A stretch of DNA of 64,000 bases from NCBI GenBank assembly GCA_019636345.1, contig JAHBXQ010000008.1, forward strand, positions 1 to 64,000, written 5' to 3'. This stretch comes from Pirellulales bacterium. Lineage in GTDB: Bacteria; Planctomycetota; Planctomycetia; Pirellulales; Lacipirellulaceae. The notes under the pieces were generated by a model. That model did not search any database. It saw nothing but the letters and a program-made list of their open reading frames with translations, and had not been told where the DNA came from. Below are positions 39,179 through 47,017 of this stretch, piece by piece (positions within the stretch are counted from its first letter, which is position 1; the number at the start of each line of letters is the position of its first letter). The position numbers were made by a program, and so were the translations under genes.

Positions 39179-39381
39179 GCAGCGGGCGAGGCGAGCAGCC
39201 GCACTGCCGGTTGGGGACCAAGACCGGTCGCGAGCCGTAAGTGGAATTGCACGTTCGGGTTAACCCCGCCCCATGCGGCCAGCGCCCTAGTGCCCGGCTG
39301 CGGCTTGAGTAAAATCGCGACCTGCCGAACCTGCTGGCCAGGCTGTCCGGAGACCCCGCCTCCCCTTCCCGCCGACGTTGC

Positions 39382-40071
39382 ATGTCCTCTCGCGATCGGG
39401 TCCTTGAACTTCGCCGTCACGCGCCGGTGATCCTGCCGTCGCTGCTTCTGTGCGACTTCGGGAATCTTGAGCGCGAGGTCCGCGCGGTCGAGGAAGCCGG
39501 CGCTCGGGCGCTCCACCTCGACGTCATGGACGGCGTGTTCGTCGACAACATCACCTACGGCATGCCGATCATCGCCGCCGTGCGCAAGGCGAGCGAACTG
39601 CCGCTCGACGTCCATCTGATGATCGACAACCCGATCGACTACGTCGACGCGTTCGCCGATGCGGGGGCGGATCTGCTCACCGTGCACGTCGAGGCGAAGA
39701 ACCCGCGCGGGGCCCTCGAGACGATCCGCAGGCGAGGGCTCGCCGCGGGGCTCGCGCTCAACCCGGCCACGCCGCTGGAGTCGATCCGCGACCTGCTGCC
39801 GTTGTGCGACATGGTGTTGGCGATGAGCGTCCCCCCCGGGTTCGGCGCTCAGCCGTTCGACCCCGTTGCGCTCGAGAAGCTTGAGAAGTTGCGCGACGAG
39901 CGAGACGCCGAGTTGCTCTTGGAGATCGACGGCGGGGTCAACGCCGGCACGATCGCCCGTTGCACAGCCGCAGGGGCGACGATGCTGGTCGTCGGTTCTG
40001 CGATCTTCAAAGCCGCCGCACCCTACGCCGAGAGCCTCGCCCGCCTGAATCAACTTGCCGGAGCGATGTGA
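39382..40071 (+). CDS. rpe: Ribulose-phosphate 3-epimerase
   Basis: A 229-residue TIM-barrel enzyme of the pentose phosphate pathway that interconverts ribulose 5-phosphate and xylulose 5-phosphate. It shows the substrate and metal residues: LPSLLLCDFGNLEREV, HLDVMDGVFVDNITYG (metal-binding His and Asp), HLMIDNP, the MSVPPGFGAQPF loop and EIDGGVNAGTIARCTAAGA with the catalytic Asp. The usual Phe-x-Pro in the substrate loop is modified to DNITYG, but the key catalytic residues are present. Length is typical. Confidence 0.92.
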   Translation: MSSRDRVLELRRHAPVILPSLLLCDFGNLEREVRAVEEAGARALHLDVMDGVFVDNITYGMPIIAAVRKASELPLDVHLMIDNPIDYVDAFADAGADLLTVHVEAKNPRGALETIRRRGLAAGLALNPATPLESIRDLLPLCDMVLAMSVPPGFGAQPFDPVALEKLEKLRDERDAELLLEIDGGVNAGTIARCTAAGATMLVVGSAIFKAAAPYAESLARLNQLAGAM

Positions 40072-40190
40072 ACGGCAAGCCTTCCAGCATCCCAGCGTCT
40101 TCGCTTGTCCGCTCAACCGCGTTCGTCCACGTCCCGTTCCAATTTTTTCCCTGACGATCGTTCCCTGCGTCAGCCAGCCCGTCGCTAGCC

Positions 40191-40799
40191 ATGTTTTCTC
40201 CGACTCCTGCCGTGTCGCCGTCGACGCTTACCCTGCTGTTGGTGCGCTCGGGGCAGACCGAGTACGAGCGGCAGGGTCGGATTCAGGGGACGCTCGACGT
40301 GCCGCTGTGCGAAGACGGCCGAGCCCAGGCCGAGCAGACCGCAGTTGAGCTGAAGGACGCCGTCGCGACGATCGGGGCGCTCTACGCGAGCGATTGCACT
40401 TGCGCCGCTCAAACTGCGGCGATCCTCGGCGCGCGTCTCGGGCTCAAACCGAAGCAACTGGCGAAGCTGCAGAACCTCGATCAGGGCCTGTGGCAGGGCC
40501 TGCTGGTCAGCGACGTGCGCGACAAGCAGCCGCGGGTGTTCCGCAAATGGCAGGAGGAGCCGGGCGCCGTTTGTCCCCCCGAGGGGGAGACGCTCCAGGA
40601 CGCCAAGGCGCGAATCCGCACGGCGGTCGCCAAACTCGTCAAGAAGCACAAGACCGGCGCCGTGATCCTGGTGCTCCCCGACCCGCTGGCGACCGTCGCC
40701 CGGGGAGTCCTGTCCGGCGAGGAGATTTGCGACCTTTGGCGCCCGCTCGCCGCGGGGGAACCGTTGTGGCATGCCCTGCCGGCGACAAGCGCGCCATGA
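40191..40799 (+). CDS. Histidine-phosphatase-like protein lacking catalytic histidines
   Basis: A 202-residue protein with the phosphoglycerate-mutase/histidine-phosphatase fold. The N-terminal motif LVRHG, whose His is phosphorylated, reads LLLVRSGQTEYERQGRIQGTLD here: Ser replaces the nucleophilic His. The second conserved His, usually in SHG, lies at LVLPDPLATVARG, where it is Pro-Asp-Pro. Conserved scaffold features remain (QGTLDVPLCEDGRAQA and PPEGETLQDAK). The enzyme is therefore probably inactive as a phosphatase and may have a binding or regulatory role. It lies just upstream of accD on the same strand. Confidence 0.82.
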   Translation: MFSPTPAVSPSTLTLLLVRSGQTEYERQGRIQGTLDVPLCEDGRAQAEQTAVELKDAVATIGALYASDCTCAAQTAAILGARLGLKPKQLAKLQNLDQGLWQGLLVSDVRDKQPRVFRKWQEEPGAVCPPEGETLQDAKARIRTAVAKLVKKHKTGAVILVLPDPLATVARGVLSGEEICDLWRPLAAGEPLWHALPATSAP

Positions 40800-40876
40800 G
40801 GCTCGCCATGGCTGCCCCGCGGGGGCGTTGATATACTGCTGACTTCGACATCGGGCCGCCGTCGGCGGTGCACATC

Positions 40877-41746
40877 ATGACCCTCCCCGCCGTCGCCATG
40901 AGCGAATCCGCGCCGATGAGCGAACCCCCCAAGCCGCCCCGCGAGAAGCGCGGCGTCCCCAGCGGGTTGTGGCTCCGCTGCGAGGGGTGCGGCGCGACGG
41001 TCTATCGCAAGACGTGCCAGGAGAACCTCTCCTGCTGCCCCGAGTGCGATTTCCACATGTACATCGGGGCGGTCGATCGCGTGAACTCGGTCCTCGACGC
41101 GGGGACCTTCGAGGAGTGGGACGCCGACCTCACGGCCCTCGATCCGCTGGGCTTCTCCGACAAGAAGAAGTACAGCGAGCGGCTGATCTCCGAGCAGAAG
41201 CGCACCGGGCTCAAGGACGCGATCCTGACCGGCGCCGGGATGATTCGCGCTCGCCGGGTGGCGTTCGCGGTGACCGACTCGGCGTTCATCATGGGGAGCA
41301 TGGGGGGGGTCGTCGGCGAGCGGCTTGCCCGGCTCATCGAGCGGGCGACCGAGCAGCGGTTGCCGCTGATCATCGTCAGCGGCTCGGGGGGCGGGGCGCG
41401 GATGCACGAGGGGATCTACTCGCTCATGCAAATGGCCAAGGTCTCGGCCGCCCTGGCCCGCTACGACGCGGCCGGGGGACTGTTCATCTCGGTTCTCACT
41501 AACCCGACGATGGGGGGGGTCGCCGCGAGCTTCGCCTCGCTGGGGGACGTCACGTTCGCCGAGCCGAAGGCCCTGATCGGCTTCGCCGGCCCGCGCACGA
41601 TCAAGGCCACCATCCGCATTGAACTCCCCGAAGGCTTCCAGACGAGCGAGTTCCTGCTGGCCCACGGCTACATCGATCGCATCGTGCGCCGCAAGGAGCT
41701 CAAGAGCGAGATCGCGCGGGTGATCGATTACTGCGGCAAGCGGTAG
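40877..41746 (+). CDS. accD: Acetyl-CoA carboxylase carboxyltransferase subunit beta
   Basis: A 289-residue subunit of acetyl-CoA carboxylase, which transfers carboxyl from biotin to acetyl-CoA to form malonyl-CoA for fatty acid synthesis. The N-terminal zinc ribbon is CEGCG...CCPECDF (two CxxC pairs, about 33-57). The carboxyltransferase core includes [21 protein letters not shown] and [16 protein letters not shown] with the oxyanion-hole glycines, and [20 protein letters not shown] choose the ATG at 40877; in-frame ATGs at 40898 and 40916 are alternatives. accA is not adjacent. The 266 bases after its stop contain the palindromic element at 41763-41897. Confidence 0.94.
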   Translation: MTLPAVAMSESAPMSEPPKPPREKRGVPSGLWLRCEGCGATVYRKTCQENLSCCPECDFHMYIGAVDRVNSVLDAGTFEEWDADLTALDPLGFSDKKKYSERLISEQKRTGLKDAILTGAGMIRARRVAFAVTDSAFIMGSMGGVVGERLARLIERATEQRLPLIIVSGSGGGARMHEGIYSLMQMAKVSAALARYDAAGGLFISVLTNPTMGGVAASFASLGDVTFAEPKALIGFAGPRTIKATIRIELPEGFQTSEFLLAHGYIDRIVRRKELKSEIARVIDYCGKR

Positions 41747-41762
41747 CGACGGCTCGAGCGTC

Positions 41763-41897
41763 CCAGGGCCGATCCGTTGTTCCAACGGACGTGCGGCATG
41801 GCCTCGACGGTCCGCCGTCGTGGCCATGCGTTCCCGACGCTTCTCATGCCCACGCGGACGAGGGCATGGCGCCCCGGGGACAACGGATCGGCCCTGG
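41763..41897. repeat. Composite palindromic element (18-bp outer arms, two inner hairpins)
   Basis: Outer perfect arms ccagggccgatccgttgt (41763-41780) and its complement (41880-41897) enclose two inner hairpins. The first (41796-41829) has gcatggcc/ggccatgc and cgacgg/ccgtcg separated by a single t:t mismatch, with loop tccg. The second (41845-41868) pairs catgccc with gggcatg around acgcggacga. The gap holds no gene. This looks like a non-autonomous palindromic repeat (REP- or MITE-like); the second hairpin recurs at 61.8 kb. Confidence 0.75.
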
Positions 41898-42013
41898 TTG
41901 CGTGGTGCACGTCGGTTGCCCGCAACACCTCGGGCACTTACAGTAAGGTTAGGCCGTGTTGCATCGGTCCTCGCTCTCTCGCAATTCCCCACTCTCGCAC
42001 CCTGACCATTGCC

Positions 42014-42886
42014 ATGGGCCTCGGCGGATTCTTCAAATCGCTGATCGAAGGGGGCAAGGTCGACGTCGCCAAGCGGTTCGAGCTGTTGCGCGAAGCGGTC
42101 TCCGGGACGATGAGCGACTTCTACATGGCTCGCGATCGCCAGACCGAGCAGATCGTCGGTCTGAAAATCCTCGACAAGTCGAAGACCGACCAACTGGAGA
42201 TGCGCTTCCGCGGGCTCGACAAGCCCACCGAGGGCGAAGTCTCGATGTTGTTCAATCACCCGCGGATCGTCACGACCCTGGCTCACGGGCTGACGACCAA
42301 GGGCGAGCAGTTCGTCGTCATGGAGTTCCTCGACGGCCCGGGGCTCAACTCGCTCATCGTGGCGAAGAGCCCCCTGCTGGACGGCAACCGGCTCGAACTG
42401 GTGCGCGAGGCGGGCGAGGCGCTGATGGTCGTTCATGAGGCGGGGTTCATTCACCGCGACGTCTGTCCGCGGAACTTCGTCTGCACGAAGGACGCCAAGA
42501 GCCTCAAGCTGATCGACTTCGGCCTCACCGTGCCGGCCCGCAAGGAGTTCATGCAGCCGGGCATTCGCACGGGGACCCCCAACTACATGGCCCCCGAGGT
42601 GGTGCGCCGCAAACCGACCGACCTGCGGCTCGACATTTTCGCGTTCGGCGTGTCGATGTACGAAATGTTCTCGTTCGAGCTCCCCTGGATGCGCGGCAGC
42701 GACGGTCTGGCGGCGATGAGCCATGGCCAATCGAAGCCGACGCCGCTGGCGAAGCACTGCCCCTGGATCGAGCCGCGGATCGCCGAGGCGATCCACAAGT
42801 GCATCGAGGCGGAGCCGGAGAAGCGCTGGCCGTCGATGAAGGCGTTTCTCAACGCGATCCGCCCCGTGAAGAGCGAGCGGGCGTAG
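42014..42886 (+). CDS. Small serine/threonine protein kinase-like protein
   Basis: A 290-residue single-domain kinase without membrane segment or sensor domain. Catalytic residues are present: Lys in IVGLKILDKSK, the Glu in PTEGEVSMLF, HRDVCPRN in the catalytic loop (about 153), LIDFGLT for metal binding (about 174) and YMAPEVV. The glycine-rich loop is not canonical (EAVSGTMSDFYMARD instead of GxGxxG), so nucleotide binding may be unusual. I start at the ATG at 42014, directly before MGLGGFFKSLIE. It is 78 bases before the next gene on the same strand; a functional link is unknown. Confidence 0.85.
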   Translation: MGLGGFFKSLIEGGKVDVAKRFELLREAVSGTMSDFYMARDRQTEQIVGLKILDKSKTDQLEMRFRGLDKPTEGEVSMLFNHPRIVTTLAHGLTTKGEQFVVMEFLDGPGLNSLIVAKSPLLDGNRLELVREAGEALMVVHEAGFIHRDVCPRNFVCTKDAKSLKLIDFGLTVPARKEFMQPGIRTGTPNYMAPEVVRRKPTDLRLDIFAFGVSMYEMFSFELPWMRGSDGLAAMSHGQSKPTPLAKHCPWIEPRIAEAIHKCIEAEPEKRWPSMKAFLNAIRPVKSERA

Positions 42887-42963
42887 CCGCGCTGCTTCCG
42901 CTTCGGATTTCGAGGTTCGTGCACCGGAACGCCGTGGGAAACGGTCGCTTCAGGAGTCTTGCC

Positions 42964-43548
42964 ATGCCGATTCGCGTCTTTGCCGCGGCGATTGTCTCCG
43001 CCGTGCTCATGTTCATTTGGGGATTCGTCTATTGGGTCGTGATCGGCGCCGGCGCCCAGACCCTCCAGGCGATCCCCGCGGCCAACGAGCTCGATTTGCT
43101 CGCGGTGATGCGCTCCTCGGAGATGGTGACGGGGATGTACGTCTATCCGTTCCCGGCCGACATGAACGACCAGCAGGCCGCAGCGGAGGTCGAACGCCAA
43201 GCCGCCGAAGGGCCGCGGTTCCAGCTCGCCTACGTCAAGGAGGGGGGGCCGGCGATGGACGGAAAACTGCTGGGGCTGGGGTTCGCCCACATGGCCCTGG
43301 TCGCGCTGCTGACCGCGACGCTCACGGCGCTCGCCGCCGGCGCCTTGCCGACCTTCGGCCGGCGATTCGCGTTCGTGCTGCTGGTCGGGATCATCGCCGC
43401 CGTGTGGGCGAACCTCGGCGACGTCGTGTGGTGGATGCACTCGCTCCGCTACGCCGCGGGGAACATCATCTTCTTCGTCGTCGAAGGCGCCCTCATGGCC
43501 GCGGCGATTGCGGGCATCGTCAAGCCGAACCGTGAAGCAGGCTGTTGA
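42964..43548 (+). CDS. Conserved membrane protein of unknown function
   Basis: A 194-residue membrane protein with about four hydrophobic segments: MPIRVFAAAIVSAVLMFIWGF at the N-terminus, then about 110-130 (MALVALLTATLTALAAGAL), 138-158 (FAFVLLVGIIAAVWANL) and 170-185 (NIIFFVVEGALMAAA). A periplasmic loop of about 75 residues follows the first segment (ELDLLAVMRSSEMVTGMYVYPFPADMN). No family is recognised. It lies downstream of the kinase gene and converges on sdhA with a gap of 53 bases. Confidence 0.8.
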   Translation: MPIRVFAAAIVSAVLMFIWGFVYWVVIGAGAQTLQAIPAANELDLLAVMRSSEMVTGMYVYPFPADMNDQQAAAEVERQAAEGPRFQLAYVKEGGPAMDGKLLGLGFAHMALVALLTATLTALAAGALPTFGRRFAFVLLVGIIAAVWANLGDVVWWMHSLRYAAGNIIFFVVEGALMAAAIAGIVKPNREAGC

Positions 43549-43601
43549 ACCGCGCGCGAGCGACGCCCGAGGGTCGCTGATTGCCGAGCGCGAAGCCCCG
43601 G

Positions 43602-45584
43602 CTATTTGGCTGCTCCAGCGAGCTGCGCTTCCTTCGCCTTGGCGGCGCGGGCTTTCCACGCCTCCTCGATCACCTCGGCGCCCACCAGCCCGTACAGCCG
43701 CGGCCGCGGGGGGATGAGCGAGGTGTCGACGTCCTCGTACGACAGGGTCGGCTCGCCGTCGCGATCAAACGTGGCGATCGTGCTCTTGAGCCACTTGCGA
43801 GTCCGCGCCTCGAAGTCGTCGCACCACGCCTCGGCCTGACGCTTGCGCTCGGCGGGATCGGTCGCCTTGATCCCCGGCATATCGAAGTCGGGCTTGTAGT
43901 GGGCGCCCCGGCATTCGTCGCGGGCGAGCGCCCCTTTGAGGATCGCCTTGGCCAGCGGGAACATGTCCAACAGGCTCTTGGTGAACAGGACGTTCTGATT
44001 GGTCCAGTTGCCGGTGTCCGACAGCGAGCAGTGCTGCGCCCGCTCGCACAGTTCGTCGACTTGGCGAATCGCGTCCCGCAGTTGATCGTTGCGGCGCACC
44101 ACGGTGGCGGCCTTGGTCATCACGTCGCCGAGTTGCTGGTGGATGAGGTAGGGGTTCTCCTTGCCCCCCTCGCGCTTCAGCAGGGCGTCGTGCTCCATCT
44201 GCTGTTTGGCCCGTTCGCCGCGAAGAAGCTGTTGGTATTTCTCGTCGCCGGCCGAGTCCTGGAGCGACCCCAGCAACGTCTCGACGCACGGGGCGACGAA
44301 CAGCCCGCTGAAGATGCACGACAGCAGCGAGTTGGCGCCCAGCCGATTGCCGCCGTGGTACTGGTAATCGCACTCCCCGATGGCGTACAACCCCGGGATG
44401 TTCGTCTGGTGGTTGCGCGGCGAACCGGGAACGAGCCCGCCGTCCGCCGCCCGCTCGTAGTCGGCCCACAGGCCTCCCATCGAGTAGTGGACCGCGGGGA
44501 AGATCTTCATCGGTTCGTCCCGCGGGTCGACCCCTTGGAACTTCTCGTAAATGTGCAGGATTCCCCCGAGCTTGCGATCAAGTTCGGCTCGCGAGATGTG
44601 AGTCAGGTCGAGATAAACGCACTGGCGGTCGCTCTCGACGCTCAGCCCGTCGTTGACGCAGACGTCGAAGATCTCCCGCGTGGCGATGTCGCGGGGGACG
44701 AGATTGCCGTACTTGGGGTACCGCTCTTCGAGGAAGTAGTACCGCTCGCTCTCGGGGATTTGCTTCGGGGCGCGCGGATCGTGCGGCTTGCGCGGGACCC
44801 ACACCCGGCCCCCTTCGCCGCGGGCCGACTCGCTCATCAGGCGGCACTTGTCGGCGCCGGGGATGGCGGTCGGGTGGACCTGGATGAACTCGCCGTTGCC
44901 GTACAGCCCCCCCGCCTTGCAGACGCGGGCCGCCGCCGAGCCGGTGCACGCCATCGACATCGTGCTGCGGCCGTAGATCAAACCGCACCCGCCGACGGCC
45001 ATCACGACCGCGTCGGCCGGAAAGGCGCGAATTTCCATCGTGATCATGTTCTGGCCGATCGCCCCGCGGCAACGACCGTCCTCGGCGATCACCGGGGCGA
45101 GGAAATCCCACCCCTCGTACATGCTCACCATCCCCGCGGCATGCCAGCGGCGGACCTGCTCGTCGAGGGCGTACAGCAACTGTTGGCCGGTGGTGGCCCC
45201 GGCGAACGCGGTCCGCTTGTACAGCGTGCCGCCGAAGCGGCGCTGGTCGCGGAAGCCCTCGGGGGTGCGATTGAAGGGGACCCCCAACCGATCCATCAGG
45301 TCGATGATCCGCGGGGCCCACTCGGTCATTTCCTTGACCGGCGGCTGATGCTGCAGAAAGTCGCCGCCGTAGACCGTGTCGTCAAAGTGCTTCCACTCGT
45401 TGTCCCCCTGCTGCCGGGTGAGCTCGTTGACCGAGTTGATCCCCCCCTGGGCGCAGACGCTGTGGGAGCGCTTCACGGGAGTGAGGCTCATCAGGTCGAC
45501 CGGCACGCCCGCCTCGGCCAGCTTCATCGCCGCCGCGAGCCCCGCCAATCCCCCGCCGACCACCAACACGCGCTGCTTTGCCAT
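43602..45584 (-). CDS. sdhA: Succinate dehydrogenase flavoprotein subunit
   Basis: A 660-residue FAD-containing subunit of respiratory complex II, oxidising succinate to fumarate at the inner face of the membrane. It begins MAKQRVLVVGGGLAGLAAAM, the FAD dinucleotide fold, and carries the covalent-flavin SHSVCAQGGINSV. Active-site segments are HPTAIPG, SESARGEGG and HYSMGGLWADYE, and RLGANSLLSC is near the end of the FAD domain. The length and sequence style match the Bacillus/Wolinella-type (b558) group. It is preceded by sdhC with a gap of 134 bases. No iron-sulfur subunit gene follows. Confidence 0.95.
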   Translation of the reverse strand: MAKQRVLVVGGGLAGLAAAMKLAEAGVPVDLMSLTPVKRSHSVCAQGGINSVNELTRQQGDNEWKHFDDTVYGGDFLQHQPPVKEMTEWAPRIIDLMDRLGVPFNRTPEGFRDQRRFGGTLYKRTAFAGATTGQQLLYALDEQVRRWHAAGMVSMYEGWDFLAPVIAEDGRCRGAIGQNMITMEIRAFPADAVVMAVGGCGLIYGRSTMSMACTGSAAARVCKAGGLYGNGEFIQVHPTAIPGADKCRLMSESARGEGGRVWVPRKPHDPRAPKQIPESERYYFLEERYPKYGNLVPRDIATREIFDVCVNDGLSVESDRQCVYLDLTHISRAELDRKLGGILHIYEKFQGVDPRDEPMKIFPAVHYSMGGLWADYERAADGGLVPGSPRNHQTNIPGLYAIGECDYQYHGGNRLGANSLLSCIFSGLFVAPCVETLLGSLQDSAGDEKYQQLLRGERAKQQMEHDALLKREGGKENPYLIHQQLGDVMTKAATVVRRNDQLRDAIRQVDELCERAQHCSLSDTGNWTNQNVLFTKSLLDMFPLAKAILKGALARDECRGAHYKPDFDMPGIKATDPAERKRQAEAWCDDFEARTRKWLKSTIATFDRDGEPTLSYEDVDTSLIPPRPRLYGLVGAEVIEEAWKARAAKAKEAQLAGAAK

Positions 45585-45718
45585 CGGTCAACCTGCTCTT
45601 CGTTCGCATTGTTCCGCTTGTCGTCTCGCGCAAGGGCGCGCAGGCGCAAAGGGAAACGGGAGTCATGTTTTCAGTCTCAGACCGGCGTCGTCGACGAGGG
45701 GCCGACGTGCGCCGATCT

Positions 45719-46537
45719 TTACTTGCTGTCGCCGGGTTCTGGGGGATGCACGATCTTGTGTTCGTCCGGCAGGATCTTGCCGATCTTGATGTTTTCTTCC
45801 CGCAGGGCGGCTTCCTCGGACTGCACGGCTTCGAATTGTTCCGGCGTGGCGACCGCGGCGCGAACTCCCCACAGGGCGCTCAGCCCGACCGCGGCCAGAA
45901 CGACGCCGAAGGCGCCGCAGACGATCGAGGCCTTTTCCTGGGCCTTGGGGCTCGTCCACACGCCCCAGGTGATGCCCATCGTCCACAGCCCGTTGGCCAG
46001 GTGGTAGACGCACGCCAGGACCCCCACGGCGTAGAACGCGGTCATCCACGGCCCCCGCAACGCGGCGCCCGCGGTCGAGGTGGCGTTGTACGGCTTGAAC
46101 TGGGCGCCCCCCAGCGGCCCGGCGACATGCTCCAGCCAGGGGTCCCAATGGAACCAACCGTGCATGTGGAACACGTGCCACAGGATGAAGAAAAACGCGA
46201 TCACGCCGGTCGCTCGCTGCAGCGTATAGCGGTAATTGGCGGCGTAGCGGTAGTGATTCGTGTTGGGCAGCGCCCCGGCGACGATCACCATGCCGATGAT
46301 CGCGTGAAACAGCAGCGGCAGGAAGATGAAACCCCACTCGACGACCGGCAAAATCTTGCCGAGGGCGTGAATGCTGAACACGTTGTTCTGGAACGTGGCG
46401 GGACTGTTCAGCACGCTGGCGTTCACGCTCAGGTGAACCACCATGTACGCCCCCACCGGGATGAGCCCGCTGAGCGAGTGGAGCCGGCGGATGAGAAAGT
46501 CGTGACGGGCCAGAAACGAGGTCTGCGAGCTGTCCAC
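45719..46537 (-). CDS. sdhC: Succinate dehydrogenase cytochrome b558 subunit
   Basis: A 272-residue membrane anchor of complex II with about five hydrophobic helices and the heme-ligating histidines of diheme b558 subunits (IRRLHSLSGLIPVG, FHAIIGMVI, FFILWHVFHMHGWFH, VYHLANGLWTMG). The start is uncertain: the frame has no ATG near the natural N-terminus, so I choose the GTG at 46537 (read as MDSSQTSFLARHDFLIRRL), about 43 bases downstream of a plausible promoter start. A Glu-rich C-terminal tail (ATPEQFEAVQSEEAALREEN) of about 45 residues is cytoplasmic. It is followed by sdhA. Confidence 0.87.
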   Translation of the reverse strand: MDSSQTSFLARHDFLIRRLHSLSGLIPVGAYMVVHLSVNASVLNSPATFQNNVFSIHALGKILPVVEWGFIFLPLLFHAIIGMVIVAGALPNTNHYRYAANYRYTLQRATGVIAFFFILWHVFHMHGWFHWDPWLEHVAGPLGGAQFKPYNATSTAGAALRGPWMTAFYAVGVLACVYHLANGLWTMGITWGVWTSPKAQEKASIVCGAFGVVLAAVGLSALWGVRAAVATPEQFEAVQSEEAALREENIKIGKILPDEHKIVHPPEPGDSK

Positions 46538-46586
46538 GGCGGCTGAGTTTCCGTCGGTTTTGCGGGGCGCCAAGGCAAGAAACCCC

Positions 46587-46614
46587 AGTATAGGGGAGGA
46601 AGGAACAGTCGCAA
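46587..46614 (-). promoter_or_regulatory. Candidate sdhC promoter
   Basis: On the minus strand ttgcga (46614-46609) and tatact (46592-46587), separated by 16 bases, resemble sigma-70 boxes. They sit about 50 bases upstream of the GTG at 46537. The rest of the 480-base gap to purH must also hold the purH promoter, which I could not identify. Confidence 0.45.
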
Positions 46615-47017
46615 GGACGGCCGACAGCCGGGGATTCGGCCCCCGAACGAGGCGAGTCGACGCCAAGCACGGCAGTTGCGCCGCCGCCGCGGAGCCTTTG
46701 TCGGGTGCGCACTCGTTCAAGCCAATTGCGATTGTTTGCGTGTCTCGCGGGCGCTTCGGCGGACGACTCGGCGCGCCTCGATGTCCGTGGTCCGTCGCTG
46801 CGGGAAGCCGATTCATTGCCAGGTTTTCCCCCGCGGGGTTTGCCTGATCGGCGCCGCCGGCGCCGGCGGGGCGGGGATTCGCCGCCGGCGTTCCCCGCCC
46901 CGGGGCGCGGCTCGTTGTCACTCCGCGCCGGCAGTGCTATCGTGACGGTCCAGCGGCCAGGGATGGCGTGCGCAGCCAGCGTCTCGCATCGTATTCACTC
47001 GCCGTCGAGATCGTCCC

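Noticed and set aside
43581-46007. An 808-codon open frame on the plus strand
   Set aside because: It is antisense to sdhA and part of sdhC; composition is typical of a shadow frame.
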